Assembly: GCA_937931795.1 (NCBI GenBank)
Contig: CALHAP010000128.1
Location: forward strand, 1-32,534
Length of the DNA stretch: 32,534 nt
Direction: 5' to 3'
Source: an uncultured Paracoccaceae bacterium
Lineage (GTDB): Bacteria > Pseudomonadota > Alphaproteobacteria > Rhodobacterales > Rhodobacteraceae
Of this stretch, positions 8,745 to 18,211 are shown one piece after another (positions within the stretch are counted from its first letter, which is position 1; the number at the start of each line of letters is the position of its first letter). The notes under the pieces are model-generated. The model saw nothing but the letters and a program-made list of their open reading frames with translations. It was not told the origin of the DNA and made no database searches. A program made the position numbers and the translations under genes.

Positions 8745-10420
8745 CACAGCCCCGCCTCGTCCATCAGCTCGCCGGGATAGGGGCAATCTTGGAACAGGCT
8801 GATACGCACCCAGCGGTCGGACCGCGGATCAAATCGGTTGGCCCCAAAGAACGCCAGCTTGCAGCGCAGCATGTCGATCGGCAACAGGTCCGCCGAGATC
8901 AGATTGTCGCGAATTTCCGAGAAGGGCCGCGTCGCGGTCTGCTGAACCCGGCGCAGAATTGTGCGCAAATGCGGATGCGCCAAGAGCAAATGTGCGACAG
9001 GTTCATCCCCCTCACGGCCCTGTACCTCGGCCCAGAGCGCTGCCGCCTGTCTGCCGATATCAAGCGGCAGCTCTTGGTCCGCCCCCGGCTCATCATGCCG
9101 CTCACCCAAGCGGGGTTCTAGCTTATCTTCTGAGACATACCAAAACCGGGCGCACCCATCGCGCGCGCCATAGTCCGCCCGCAACGCCCAACCATAGTTT
9201 TGCTCTATCAGATGCCGCAGATCCGCGATGCGCATCGCGCCATCAATGCCAAAATCAGCGGCTTCATCCGCGCTGAGACACTCCGCCAGACCGTCTATCA
9301 AATCGCCATTCGGCTCTAACATCAGGGCCAGCAACGCCTCTTGCGCTTCGACCGGCAGATGATCCTGCCCCCAACGCCAAAGCGCGTCCCAAGGGTGAGA
9401 GCCCCCCCTATCCCAGACGGTCAAATGGCCTTCGATCAGGTCTAACCCCCGGCGCAAATCCGCCAGCCGCGCGGTCTGAATGTCATGCGACGTCGCCCAG
9501 TGCTGCGCGTTGTCTTGCGCGCGGATCAGCGCAGAGTTTAAGCCCGCGATCTCACCGGCCCCCGCTCGCTCTTGCGCACGCACCCGCGCCAGCGCTTCTT
9601 CGCGCACCATCATCCAGTTGTTGAGCAATATCGGATGCCGCACGAGAAACGGCGCCATGCCGAGACCCGTGGAATTACCAACCCCTAGGCTGCGGCGGAG
9701 GGCTGGATCAAGCGGGACAGCCGCATCGCCACCCCGCAGCCGCGCCATGTGTTCTACCAGATCGACGGTGAAGGTGCGGATCAGCCAGACGGTGAGCATC
9801 TCGGCCTGGAACGGTGCTGCGACTTCCGCTCTGTCGCGCAAACCGGCGTGCGACGCCGCGCCGAATTTGCCCGATCCGTAAACCGCCGTAGTCCGCATCA
9901 AATAACCCGTGGCGGCGAGGGCATCGGCGTCCGGTTGCACCCCCTCCGACAGGCTTTGCACGACGCTCTCAAACAAGCGAACTGATCGGTTGGCGCGGCT
10001 GATGGTGAGTTCGCGTGATGTCACCCGGCCTGCCTCTTGGACCGGGACGTTGGCTGCTAAACGGTCTAGATCATCGGCGTCGGGCACCCCGTCGAACAGC
10101 GCGAATGTCGCGTCCCATGCGGTGGCGATGACGCGGTCAGAGCGCTGCTTGGGCGGCAGGTCGTGGCCGAAGGCGACAAGGCTGTAGGTCCGCTCTGGCC
10201 CCTTGGCCGTGTAGACTGCGCGGCCCACGCCGCGGGCGTCGAACTCGAAGATGGGCCGCTCAAACGTCCATGCCTCGCGCTGCATTCGGCGCAGCAATAC
10301 ACGCAGGAACGACAGGCGTGTGGGGTGGCTGAGGCCGAGGCGCGCGAGGCGCATGACCTCGTCCGGGCTGCGCCGAAACTGCGCCGCCTCGGGCACGGGA
10401 GAGAGCGGCGCGCAACTCAT
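8744..10420 (-). CDS. uncharacterised 558-aa protein
   Basis: Long ORF coupled at both ends to neighbours; no family recognised by eye; glycine-rich motif GVGNSTGLGMAPFLVRHPILLNNWM. Confidence 0.85.
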   Translation of the reverse strand: MSCAPLSPVPEAAQFRRSPDEVMRLARLGLSHPTRLSFLRVLLRRMQREAWTFERPIFEFDARGVGRAVYTAKGPERTYSLVAFGHDLPPKQRSDRVIATAWDATFALFDGVPDADDLDRLAANVPVQEAGRVTSRELTISRANRSVRLFESVVQSLSEGVQPDADALAATGYLMRTTAVYGSGKFGAASHAGLRDRAEVAAPFQAEMLTVWLIRTFTVDLVEHMARLRGGDAAVPLDPALRRSLGVGNSTGLGMAPFLVRHPILLNNWMMVREEALARVRAQERAGAGEIAGLNSALIRAQDNAQHWATSHDIQTARLADLRRGLDLIEGHLTVWDRGGSHPWDALWRWGQDHLPVEAQEALLALMLEPNGDLIDGLAECLSADEAADFGIDGAMRIADLRHLIEQNYGWALRADYGARDGCARFWYVSEDKLEPRLGERHDEPGADQELPLDIGRQAAALWAEVQGREGDEPVAHLLLAHPHLRTILRRVQQTATRPFSEIRDNLISADLLPIDMLRCKLAFFGANRFDPRSDRWVRISLFQDCPYPGELMDEAGL

Positions 10421-11397
10421 GTGGTGGGGCCAAAGCTGTCAGCGAAGAACCGCGCCCAATTGCCACCCATCAGGGCCGCGACGTCGGCGTCGTTGAAACC
10501 TGACGCCTTTAACCCGCTGGCAATGTTGGGGAAATCTGCGTTGGTCTCGAACCAATTTGGCATGGGCGGGAAACCAGGGGCTGCGGCACTTCCTTCGCCG
10601 TAGTCGATGGATTTGGTCCAGCGGCCCCTGCGCATCCATTCGACGATGCTGTCGGGCTGGTCTTGGCACAGGTCGCTGCCAATGCCGAGATTTGCGATAC
10701 CGTAGCTGTCGGCGGCGCGTGCGATCATGTCGCAGAACTTGGCCAATGTGCAGGCCCCGCCGCCGTGCAGGTGGTGGGGATAGAGCGAAAACCCGAGCAT
10801 CCCACCGCTGTCTGACAATGCCCGCAGCACTCTGTCTGATTTGTTGCGCAGGGCGGCGTGCCAATCGTGCGGATTGGCGTGGGTGATGGCGATTGGGCGG
10901 GTCGAGTGCGCGATGGCCTCCAATGTCGAGCGTTCGCCCGAATGGCTCATATCAACCACGAGGCCTACGCGGTTCATCTCGGCCACTACTTCGCGGCCCA
11001 TGCGGGTCAGGCCGGTGTCGCCGTCCTCGTAGCAGCCCGTCGCGAGCAAGGATTGGTTGTTGTAGGTCAGCTGCATGAACCGCAGGCCGAGGCGGTGCAG
11101 CACCTCAACGAGGCCGATGTCGTCTTCAATACAGGACGGGTTTTGCGCGCCAAAGAAGATGGCGGTGCGGCCCGTTTGCTGGGCCAGCGTGATGTCGTCA
11201 GCGGTGAAGCCTTGGAAGATCAGGTCGGGGAACTGCTCAAACCAGCGGTTCCATGCTTCTATGTTCAGGACCGTTTCGCGGAAATTTTCGTGGTAGGTGA
11301 TCGTGACGTGCACCGCATCTACGCCGCCCGCGCGCATCTGACGAAAGATGCGTTCGGACCAATTGGCGTATTGCAACCCGTCGATCACCGGGGTCAT
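10417..11397 (-). CDS. membrane (renal) dipeptidase family protein
   Basis: 326 aa; peptidase M19-like motifs GRTAIFFGAQNPSCIEDD, QLTYNN, LVVDMSHSGERSTLEA, PIAITHANPHDWH, NLGIGSDLC. Confidence 0.85.
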   Translation of the reverse strand: MTPVIDGLQYANWSERIFRQMRAGGVDAVHVTITYHENFRETVLNIEAWNRWFEQFPDLIFQGFTADDITLAQQTGRTAIFFGAQNPSCIEDDIGLVEVLHRLGLRFMQLTYNNQSLLATGCYEDGDTGLTRMGREVVAEMNRVGLVVDMSHSGERSTLEAIAHSTRPIAITHANPHDWHAALRNKSDRVLRALSDSGGMLGFSLYPHHLHGGGACTLAKFCDMIARAADSYGIANLGIGSDLCQDQPDSIVEWMRRGRWTKSIDYGEGSAAAPGFPPMPNWFETNADFPNIASGLKASGFNDADVAALMGGNWARFFADSFGPTT

Positions 11398-12845
11398 GCG
11401 GGATCGCCGCCCGACAGGTAGGTGGTTTTGACCGTGGTGTAGAATTCGACCGCGTATTGCCCCTGTTCGCGGGGGCCGAAGGAGGATGCGCCGCGTCCGC
11501 CGAAGGGCACGTGGTAGTCGGTGCCAGCCGTGGGCAAATTCACCATCAAAGTGCCCGCCCGCATATTGGCTCGGAAGTGGTTGGCGCGCGCCAGATTGGT
11601 CGTCATGATTCCCGCCGTGAGGCCAAATTCGCTGTCATTGGCGATAGCGAGCGCTTCGGCGTAGCTGTGCGCCTTCATCACGCAGGTGATCGGCGCAAAC
11701 ATTTCTTCACGGTTAATCTTCATGTCATTTGTGGTGCCTGCGAACACGGCGGGGGCCATATAGTGGCCGTCGGTGCGCGCCTCCACACGCCCACCGCCGC
11801 AGATCAGCTCGGCACCCTCGGCCTTGCCGGTCACGATGTAGCCGAGGTTGCTGTTCAGCTGGGCTTCGCTGACCACCGGGCCGATTTGAGTGCCGTCATC
11901 CAGCGCGTGGCCGACCTTGAAGGCTTGGGCGGCGACGGCCAATTTCTCGACAAAGGCGTCATGCACATCGGCGTGGACGATCAGGCGCGAGGCGGCGGTG
12001 CATTTCTGGCCGGTGGCCCCGAAGGCCGCGTTGCTGCAATGGCTGACAGCCAGGTCGAGGTCGGCGTCGTCCATCACGATCATCGGGTTTTTCGACCCCA
12101 TTTCCATCTGCACTTTGGTCATGCTGGCCATAGCCGCCGCGGCAATCCCGCGCCCGACGGGCACTGATCCGGTGAAGCTGATGGCGTCGACGCCGCGATG
12201 TTCGACCAACCGTTGTCCGATCTCGGCACCGGGGCCTGCGAGCATCGACAATAGGCCCTTGGGGATGTCTTGGCGGTTGATGATCTCGGCGATAGCGGCG
12301 GCGCTCGCGGGTGTGAGGTTGGCAGGTTTCCAGATGACCGCGTTGCCAAAGGCGAGGGCCGGCGCGATTTTCCATGACGGGGTGGCCACGGGGAAATTCC
12401 ACGGTGATATGATCGCGACCACGCCCACAGGTTCGCGGCGCACGTCGATCTCGATGCCGGGACGGACGCTTTGCGCGTGGTCGCCGATTTGGCGCAGCGC
12501 TTCGGCGGCGTAGTAGGTGAAGAACTGGCCCGCGCGGTAGACCTCGCCTTTGCCTTCGGCCTTGGGCTTGCCCTCTTCGCGGGCGATGAGCGTGCCGATG
12601 TCTTCGGCGCGGGCCATCATTTCGGTGCCGATGGCCATGAGCACGTCGTGGCGTTTTTGGATACCTGCATCCCACCATGCTTGCTGGGCGATGCGGGCGG
12701 CGGCCACGGCATCGTCGAGCTGCGAGGTGGTCGCCTGCGCGTGGTGGCCGATGATGTCGGTGATGTCGGACGGGTTCACGTTGGCGATGGTGCCCGCCCC
12801 GTCGAGCCAGTCGCCCGCGATCAGGTTGCGTGTTTCAATGGTCAT
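11394..12845 (-). CDS. NAD(P)-dependent aldehyde dehydrogenase; C-terminus resembles the alpha-ketoglutarate semialdehyde dehydrogenase group
   Basis: 483 aa; FTGSVPVGRGI, EMGSKNPM (catalytic Glu), GQKCTAASR (catalytic Cys), C-terminal HVPFGGRGASSFGPREQGQYAVEFYTTVKTTYL. Confidence 0.92.
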   Translation of the reverse strand: MTIETRNLIAGDWLDGAGTIANVNPSDITDIIGHHAQATTSQLDDAVAAARIAQQAWWDAGIQKRHDVLMAIGTEMMARAEDIGTLIAREEGKPKAEGKGEVYRAGQFFTYYAAEALRQIGDHAQSVRPGIEIDVRREPVGVVAIISPWNFPVATPSWKIAPALAFGNAVIWKPANLTPASAAAIAEIINRQDIPKGLLSMLAGPGAEIGQRLVEHRGVDAISFTGSVPVGRGIAAAAMASMTKVQMEMGSKNPMIVMDDADLDLAVSHCSNAAFGATGQKCTAASRLIVHADVHDAFVEKLAVAAQAFKVGHALDDGTQIGPVVSEAQLNSNLGYIVTGKAEGAELICGGGRVEARTDGHYMAPAVFAGTTNDMKINREEMFAPITCVMKAHSYAEALAIANDSEFGLTAGIMTTNLARANHFRANMRAGTLMVNLPTAGTDYHVPFGGRGASSFGPREQGQYAVEFYTTVKTTYLSGGDPA

Positions 12846-13852
12846 TTGGCTGTTCCTGCGGATGTGATGCGGGTCATGAGGGCGTCGTCTACCGTGACGC
12901 CGTCTGCTTCGATGCGGGCGCGGTTGTCGGCGCGGCGCTGTCCGGGCAGGCGCGCGCCGTCTTGGCCGGTGATCGACAGGGCGAGGCGCTGCATTGAGGA
13001 TGCAAATCCGTCGCCGCCAAAGCCCGCGGGGTCAATGGCCAGAAAGAACTGCCCTGTACCGGGAGGCCCGCCCTTGGTGCCTGAAAATGGCGTGGCCTCG
13101 GTGCTGAGGTTCGCCCCTGTCAGGGCAGCGGCGAGGATTTCGACGAGCAGACCGATGCCAAAGCCTTTGTAGCCGCCAGAGGGCAGCATGGACCCCGCAA
13201 GGGCCGCGTCCGCATCCGTCGTCTCGTTTCCGTCTGCGTCCAGCGCCCAACCAGGTTCGATAGCTTTGCCCTCGCGGCTGCGCAGCAGGATCTCGGATTT
13301 TGCGATGGCACTGGCGGATTGGTCGATGACCAGCAGCGCCTTGCCATCTTCGCCCGGCACCGCGATCGAGAAAGGATTGGTGCCCACGACAGGTTTCTTG
13401 CCACCCGGAGGGGCGATGGAGGCGGGCGCATGGGTGAAGCACAGACCGACAAGGCCCGCACTCGCGAGGCGTTCGGCGTGGTGGCCCAAGACGCCGCAAT
13501 TGTAGGAATTGTGAATGCTCATCGCGGCGACGCCGTTGGTACGAGCAGCAGCCGTGAAGGCGTCCCAGCCTGCATCAATCGCAGTGTGGGCGAACCCGTG
13601 ATCGGCATCGACGCGCACAGCGCCGGGGCGCGGGGTGGTGACGACTGGCTTGGCAGTGGTCGAGACTTTACCGCACAGCAGATGCTCGGCGTAGATCGGA
13701 ACATAGAGCAAGCCATGGCTGCGGATACCGTCGCGCTCGGCCAGACGGGTCGAACGGGCGACGGCGCTGGCGGCAGCCTTGTCCGCGCCCGCGCTCATAA
13801 GTGTTTCGACCGCCAATGCTTCGACGTCGTCCAATGATAGCTGATGGTTCAT
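12842..13852 (-). CDS. Ldh2 (malate/L-lactate dehydrogenase-like) family oxidoreductase
   Basis: 336 aa from MNHQLSLDDVEAL; motifs AERDGIRSHGLLYVP, HNSYNCGVLGHHAERLA, LPSGGYKGFGIGLLVEILAAALTGA. Confidence 0.88.
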   Translation of the reverse strand: MNHQLSLDDVEALAVETLMSAGADKAAASAVARSTRLAERDGIRSHGLLYVPIYAEHLLCGKVSTTAKPVVTTPRPGAVRVDADHGFAHTAIDAGWDAFTAAARTNGVAAMSIHNSYNCGVLGHHAERLASAGLVGLCFTHAPASIAPPGGKKPVVGTNPFSIAVPGEDGKALLVIDQSASAIAKSEILLRSREGKAIEPGWALDADGNETTDADAALAGSMLPSGGYKGFGIGLLVEILAAALTGANLSTEATPFSGTKGGPPGTGQFFLAIDPAGFGGDGFASSMQRLALSITGQDGARLPGQRRADNRARIEADGVTVDDALMTRITSAGTAK

Positions 13853-13871
13853 CTGTGGTCCCCCCGGTGGT

Positions 13872-13905
13872 GCCAATCATGCCTATTGCGCGACATCAGG
13901 CAATC
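13872..13905. promoter_or_regulatory. candidate LysR operator in the divergent intergenic region
   Basis: Alternating half-sites CAAT(13874)-N7-ATTG(13885) and ATTGC(13885)-N10-GCAAT(13900) between divergent ldh2-like and lysR-like genes. Confidence 0.45.
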
Positions 13906-13952
13906 GAATATTTCTGAAGCTAATTTCAACTCATCTGAAACGGCAGACTATC

Positions 13953-14834
13953 ATGGCAAAGCTGGATGCGCTACGTGCTCTGATCGTCGTGGCGCGGTAC
14001 GGAAACCTACGGGACGCCGCCCACGAGCTTGGGCGCACGCAATCGGCGCTGTCGATGGCGCTGTCGCAGCTGGAACACTCGCTCGGTGGGCCTCTGTTCA
14101 TGTCAGACCGCAAACGCTCCCTCACCGATCTGGGGCAGTTTGTGCATGACGCCGCCAGCGATCTGATCCGCGAACATGACCGGGTGCAGGATTTGATTTA
14201 CGGCTATGCGCGCGGCGACGCAGGCCATTTGCGCATCGCCTCTGTGCCGTCGGTCGCGGTGCTGATCCTGCCCGATATTTTGCGCGATTTCATGGACCTC
14301 CACCCCGGCGCGCGGATCAGCCTGACGGATAGCGACAGCACAAATGTGCACAAAATGATCGCCGCAGGCCACGCAGATATCGGCATCGCGGGGCCCGCAC
14401 CGGCGGGGGCCCCCTTGCGCGAAGAGCACCTGTTCAACGACGCGATGTATGTGGTTTGCCCCGCGACATCCCCTCTGGCCGCCCTGCCCGCGTCGCTCGG
14501 CTGGGACGATATCGCGCAGAGCACCCTCATCGCAAACGAGGCATTGGCGGGCTTTGACCACCCCGTGGTCCAAGACGCGCTCAACCGCAGCAAGCTGTCG
14601 GTGCGCAATGTGTCATCCCTGCTGGCGATGGTGGCGTCGGGCATGGGGATCACGGTCCTGCCGGGATTGGCCACGCGCAACCTGCCGCCAAACCTGATGG
14701 CGATCCCGCTAAAGGGCGCAAATTCAGATCGCACGATCAACATGCTGACACACCCCAGTCGCGCGGCCAGCCCTTTGGCGGGGGGGTTCAGCACCTTTTT
14801 CAAATCGCGGGTCGTGGAGACAGGTGCCCGTTAG
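13953..14834 (+). CDS. LysR-family transcriptional regulator
   Basis: 293 aa; N-terminal HTH LDALRALIVVARYGNLRDAAHELGRTQSALSMALSQLEHSLGGPLF; LysR substrate domain. Confidence 0.93.
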   Translation: MAKLDALRALIVVARYGNLRDAAHELGRTQSALSMALSQLEHSLGGPLFMSDRKRSLTDLGQFVHDAASDLIREHDRVQDLIYGYARGDAGHLRIASVPSVAVLILPDILRDFMDLHPGARISLTDSDSTNVHKMIAAGHADIGIAGPAPAGAPLREEHLFNDAMYVVCPATSPLAALPASLGWDDIAQSTLIANEALAGFDHPVVQDALNRSKLSVRNVSSLLAMVASGMGITVLPGLATRNLPPNLMAIPLKGANSDRTINMLTHPSRAASPLAGGFSTFFKSRVVETGAR

Positions 14835-14843
14835 GGGTCAGCT

Positions 14844-17429
14844 TCAGGGGGCGGGCCGCAGGTCGCGGGTTTTGGTCCAGCAGGCGGTGACTTTGCGGTA
14901 GGATTGCGTCGCACCGGCGTGATCACCCGCGTCCAAGCGTGCTTCGATGTCGTGCAACAGCGCCCGTAACTGGGTCGCACCCAGCACCGATGCCGAGCCT
15001 GCGAGCTTATGGACGGCGGGTTTAAGCGCTGCCGCGTCTAGGATATCAGGCGCGGCGAAGGTGGTTTCGCAGGCTGCGTCCATTTCCGCCACGAAGAGAG
15101 CCATCAGATCTTGGTGTTTGTCGGGGCCGAGCGATTGGGACAGCTCACGTACCGCAGCATCGTCCCAAAGCTGATTATCTACGATGTTGTTTTGGCGTTT
15201 CGGTGCTTCGCCCGACAGCAAATCTGTGAGCCTGTCCAGACTGATTGGCTTGACCAAAACATCCTGCATCCCGGCAGTGGTAAAGCGGGCGACATCAGCT
15301 GGCATGGCATGCGCGGTCACCGCAAAAATGGGCGTGCGGGCGTTCGGGCCACCAGAGGATTTGATCCGCTTGGTGGCCTCGACACCGTCCATATCGGGCA
15401 TGCTGATGTCCATCAGTACCGCGTCAAACACCCGCATATTCGCAAGCTCCACGGCCTCGGACCCGTTGTGGGCTTCGATACAGGTGTGGCCCAGCTTGGA
15501 CAGCATTTCGCGCGCGATGACCCGGTTGATGGCGTTGTCTTCGACCAGCAGGACGGACAGCGCGCTATGCGTCTCGCTGTGATCATATGACCGGCTCTTT
15601 TTGATGCTATTGGTCGCTGCGGCCATGGGATCAAATTTCACATGCGTTGGCAGCCGCACCCAAAAGACCGACCCCGCCCCTTGTTCGCTCTCCACGCCGA
15701 TCTCACCGCCCAAATGTTCGACCAAACGTCGCACAATCGCCAGACCCAGCCCGGTGCCTTCCTGCGCGCGCGTGTAGGATGGGTCAAGGGTGATGAAATC
15801 TTCGAAAATCTTGCTCTGATCCTCATCCGAGATGCCAATGCCCTCATCCGCGACACGCAGCTCCCACGTCGCATTAGCCCGGTGATGTTCGATCTCGACC
15901 GCGATGGTGCCGTGTTTGGTGAATTTGATAGCGTTGCCGACCAGATTGGTCAGAATTTGGCGCAGCTTACCCGCATCCCCCAACACCAGATCGAACCCCG
16001 TTGTCACAACGGTCAATTCAAGCGTGTTGCCGCGATCTTGGGCAGACATGCGAAGGCTGTTGAGCAGTTCTTTTGTCACGGCAACAGGGTCAAAGGGGCG
16101 TTTGATGATCTCGGCGGCGCCAGCTTCGAGGCGGGACATATCGAGCACATCGTTGACGTGCTGCAACAGCATATTGGCCGAGGTTCCCATGACGTCAGTC
16201 ATGTTGGATTGAGTGCTGTCCAGCTCGGTTGTTTTCAGCAATTCCAGCGCACCGACGATCCCGTTGAGGGGGGTGCGCATCTCGTGGCTCATGACCGCGA
16301 CTAGATCAGCTTTTGCGCGTTCACCGGCGACGGCGTCATCACGGGCTTTGACCAGCTCTTCTTGCTTGGCGATCCGGGTCGAGATGTCGCGCAGATAGGA
16401 GATAAATATCTCGCCATCTGGCCCATCCGCGCTAGAAATCGACAACTCGACAGGAAAAACCCGCCCGGTTTTGTGCTTTGCTTCCAACTGCACACGCCCC
16501 TGCCCGACGACACGCTTTTCATGCGTCTCAATATAGCGCGCCATCCCGGTTTCATGGGCGGCGTGATATTTGTCCGGCACGATCTTGTCCGACATCTTTT
16601 GATTGAGAATTTCGTCGCGGGTATAGCCGAAAATGCGCTCGGCGGCTTGGTTATATTCGATCACATTGCCGTCCAGATCGACCACAATAATGGCATCAAG
16701 AGACGTGGACACAATGCCCGACATGCGCCGTTGCGCGTCATCTTTTTCGCGACTGTCCTTGGTCGCCGAGCGGTAAGATTTCACCAGTGCGAGAACAACG
16801 GCAGACAAAGCGGCGACCAGCAAAAAGGTCAAAAGACCGAGGCGAAACAGCGCCTTGGCCACACGCGCGCGCTGATCATCCGACAGATGCGAAAAATAAG
16901 CGACACCGGCGATAGAGACCTCGCGCAACTGCGGGCGCGCCTCTTCGATCTCGGCGGCCAACAACGGCAGGCCGCTGATCAAACCCTGCGTGGGGCCATC
17001 AATAGTCAAGATCATTGCGTCCAAGCGATCAGCGATCCCTAACAATGCGGCGTCAACATCGCCCTCTTGCCGCAAACCGTCCAGAACCGAGCTCTCGCGC
17101 ATGGTTTTCAAACGTGAATAAAACACGTCAAACCGGCGACGCACTGCGGCCGCTTGTGCGTCAGAATCCAGATCATCGCGGCGCACCTCGGACAAAAGGG
17201 TCAGCAATTCAACCTCGGATTGCGCGAGCGCCCATTGCGTGCTGTCAGCATTGGCCGTGGCCAACGCATTGATTTCACGGCGGGCATCGGCACTGAGAAA
17301 ATAGATACCCACAGCACAGGCCGCAAAGACCGCAAACGCAGTGAATGCGCCGAACCATCTGGTTCGACGCATCCCGTGAGTGGCGGTTTTGCGAGAGTAT
17401 TTGGTATTTGCAGAACCGTCGGGTGGCAT
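14844..17429 (-). CDS. hybrid sensor histidine kinase (periplasmic sensor-PAS-HisKA-HATPase-REC-Hpt)
   Basis: 861 aa; two N-terminal TMs, PAS, MSHEMRTPLNGIVGALELL, GTGLGLAIVRRLVEHLGG, REC LLVEDNAINR...AVLMDISMPDMDG, C-terminal Hpt HKLAGSASVLGATQLR. Confidence 0.93.
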   Translation of the reverse strand: MPPDGSANTKYSRKTATHGMRRTRWFGAFTAFAVFAACAVGIYFLSADARREINALATANADSTQWALAQSEVELLTLLSEVRRDDLDSDAQAAAVRRRFDVFYSRLKTMRESSVLDGLRQEGDVDAALLGIADRLDAMILTIDGPTQGLISGLPLLAAEIEEARPQLREVSIAGVAYFSHLSDDQRARVAKALFRLGLLTFLLVAALSAVVLALVKSYRSATKDSREKDDAQRRMSGIVSTSLDAIIVVDLDGNVIEYNQAAERIFGYTRDEILNQKMSDKIVPDKYHAAHETGMARYIETHEKRVVGQGRVQLEAKHKTGRVFPVELSISSADGPDGEIFISYLRDISTRIAKQEELVKARDDAVAGERAKADLVAVMSHEMRTPLNGIVGALELLKTTELDSTQSNMTDVMGTSANMLLQHVNDVLDMSRLEAGAAEIIKRPFDPVAVTKELLNSLRMSAQDRGNTLELTVVTTGFDLVLGDAGKLRQILTNLVGNAIKFTKHGTIAVEIEHHRANATWELRVADEGIGISDEDQSKIFEDFITLDPSYTRAQEGTGLGLAIVRRLVEHLGGEIGVESEQGAGSVFWVRLPTHVKFDPMAAATNSIKKSRSYDHSETHSALSVLLVEDNAINRVIAREMLSKLGHTCIEAHNGSEAVELANMRVFDAVLMDISMPDMDGVEATKRIKSSGGPNARTPIFAVTAHAMPADVARFTTAGMQDVLVKPISLDRLTDLLSGEAPKRQNNIVDNQLWDDAAVRELSQSLGPDKHQDLMALFVAEMDAACETTFAAPDILDAAALKPAVHKLAGSASVLGATQLRALLHDIEARLDAGDHAGATQSYRKVTACWTKTRDLRPAP

Positions 17430-17911
17430 CAGTCGCTCAGTTCAATGCGGTCGAGCTGCCAGATGCTTCGGGAATAGATCAGCTCGGCCTGATACTCAGG
17501 ATTACTGTCGTAGGGATAAACGATCCAAAGCGGACCTTTGTCACGCACAGACATAGCGTCACCATTATTCAAATAGGCAATGATAGGGCCGCCTTCGACC
17601 GCATCAGAAACCGGGATTTCAACCGTATAATCATTGATCGCAGAGGCCAAAATGACCCCGTCCTCGACCTCTAACGCCGCGACCAATTGCGCGAGAGGTA
17701 CGCCGGTGAATGTTTGCGGGCCGTCCGTCCAGATCGTTTCCGTCTCGATCGTGACCGCGCCCAGCGCTTCTAGATCCGCAAGCTCATAAGTCGTCACCTC
17801 GTCTTGGGCGGTCACCGTGAGCAGCGTTTCAGCGCTGGCCGCAAGCGGGGCCATGCTCGCGACGATCCCAAATGCGAGACCGAACATGGCGGGGGCAGGA
17901 TGAAGGAACAT
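17429..17911 (-). CDS. periplasmic SUOX/oxidoreductase molybdopterin-binding-fold protein lacking cysteine
   Basis: 160 aa; signal peptide; FTGVPLAQLVAAL, GPLWIVYPYD, RSIWQLDRIEL typical of the small standalone molybdopterin-fold family; stop overlaps the HK start (TGATG). Confidence 0.75.
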   Translation of the reverse strand: MFLHPAPAMFGLAFGIVASMAPLAASAETLLTVTAQDEVTTYELADLEALGAVTIETETIWTDGPQTFTGVPLAQLVAALEVEDGVILASAINDYTVEIPVSDAVEGGPIIAYLNNGDAMSVRDKGPLWIVYPYDSNPEYQAELIYSRSIWQLDRIELSD

Positions 17912-18003
17912 TGCAAGACCCTTTTGATCTACGGTGGTTGATTTGACCTCCCCCTATCTAACACGAGATCATGTCGATGGTATGTGTGCAGAGGAATATT
18001 CCC

Positions 18004-18019
18004 CTATACGAAAGGATAG
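18004..18019. promoter_or_regulatory. palindromic element copy A: CTATAC-GAAA-GGATAG
   Basis: In the divergent HK/RR intergenic region; the 16-mer TATACGAAAGGATAGC (18005-18020) recurs inverted at 24511-24526. Confidence 0.5.
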
Positions 18020-18211
18020 CTGCTATGCTCCGATGACGCCAAGGCTGTGCCTTCGATCATTTGCGCGGACGTAAAGACTGTTCGAGAATGATTTAGCGAA
18101 AACTTGGTAAAGGTGCATTGTTCAATCTGAAACAGCGCCGTTTTGGGACCATATTCTTACGATAGATCGCTGTTATTGGCGGAGCGTTATGTGGGGGACT
18201 GGAGATTTGAA

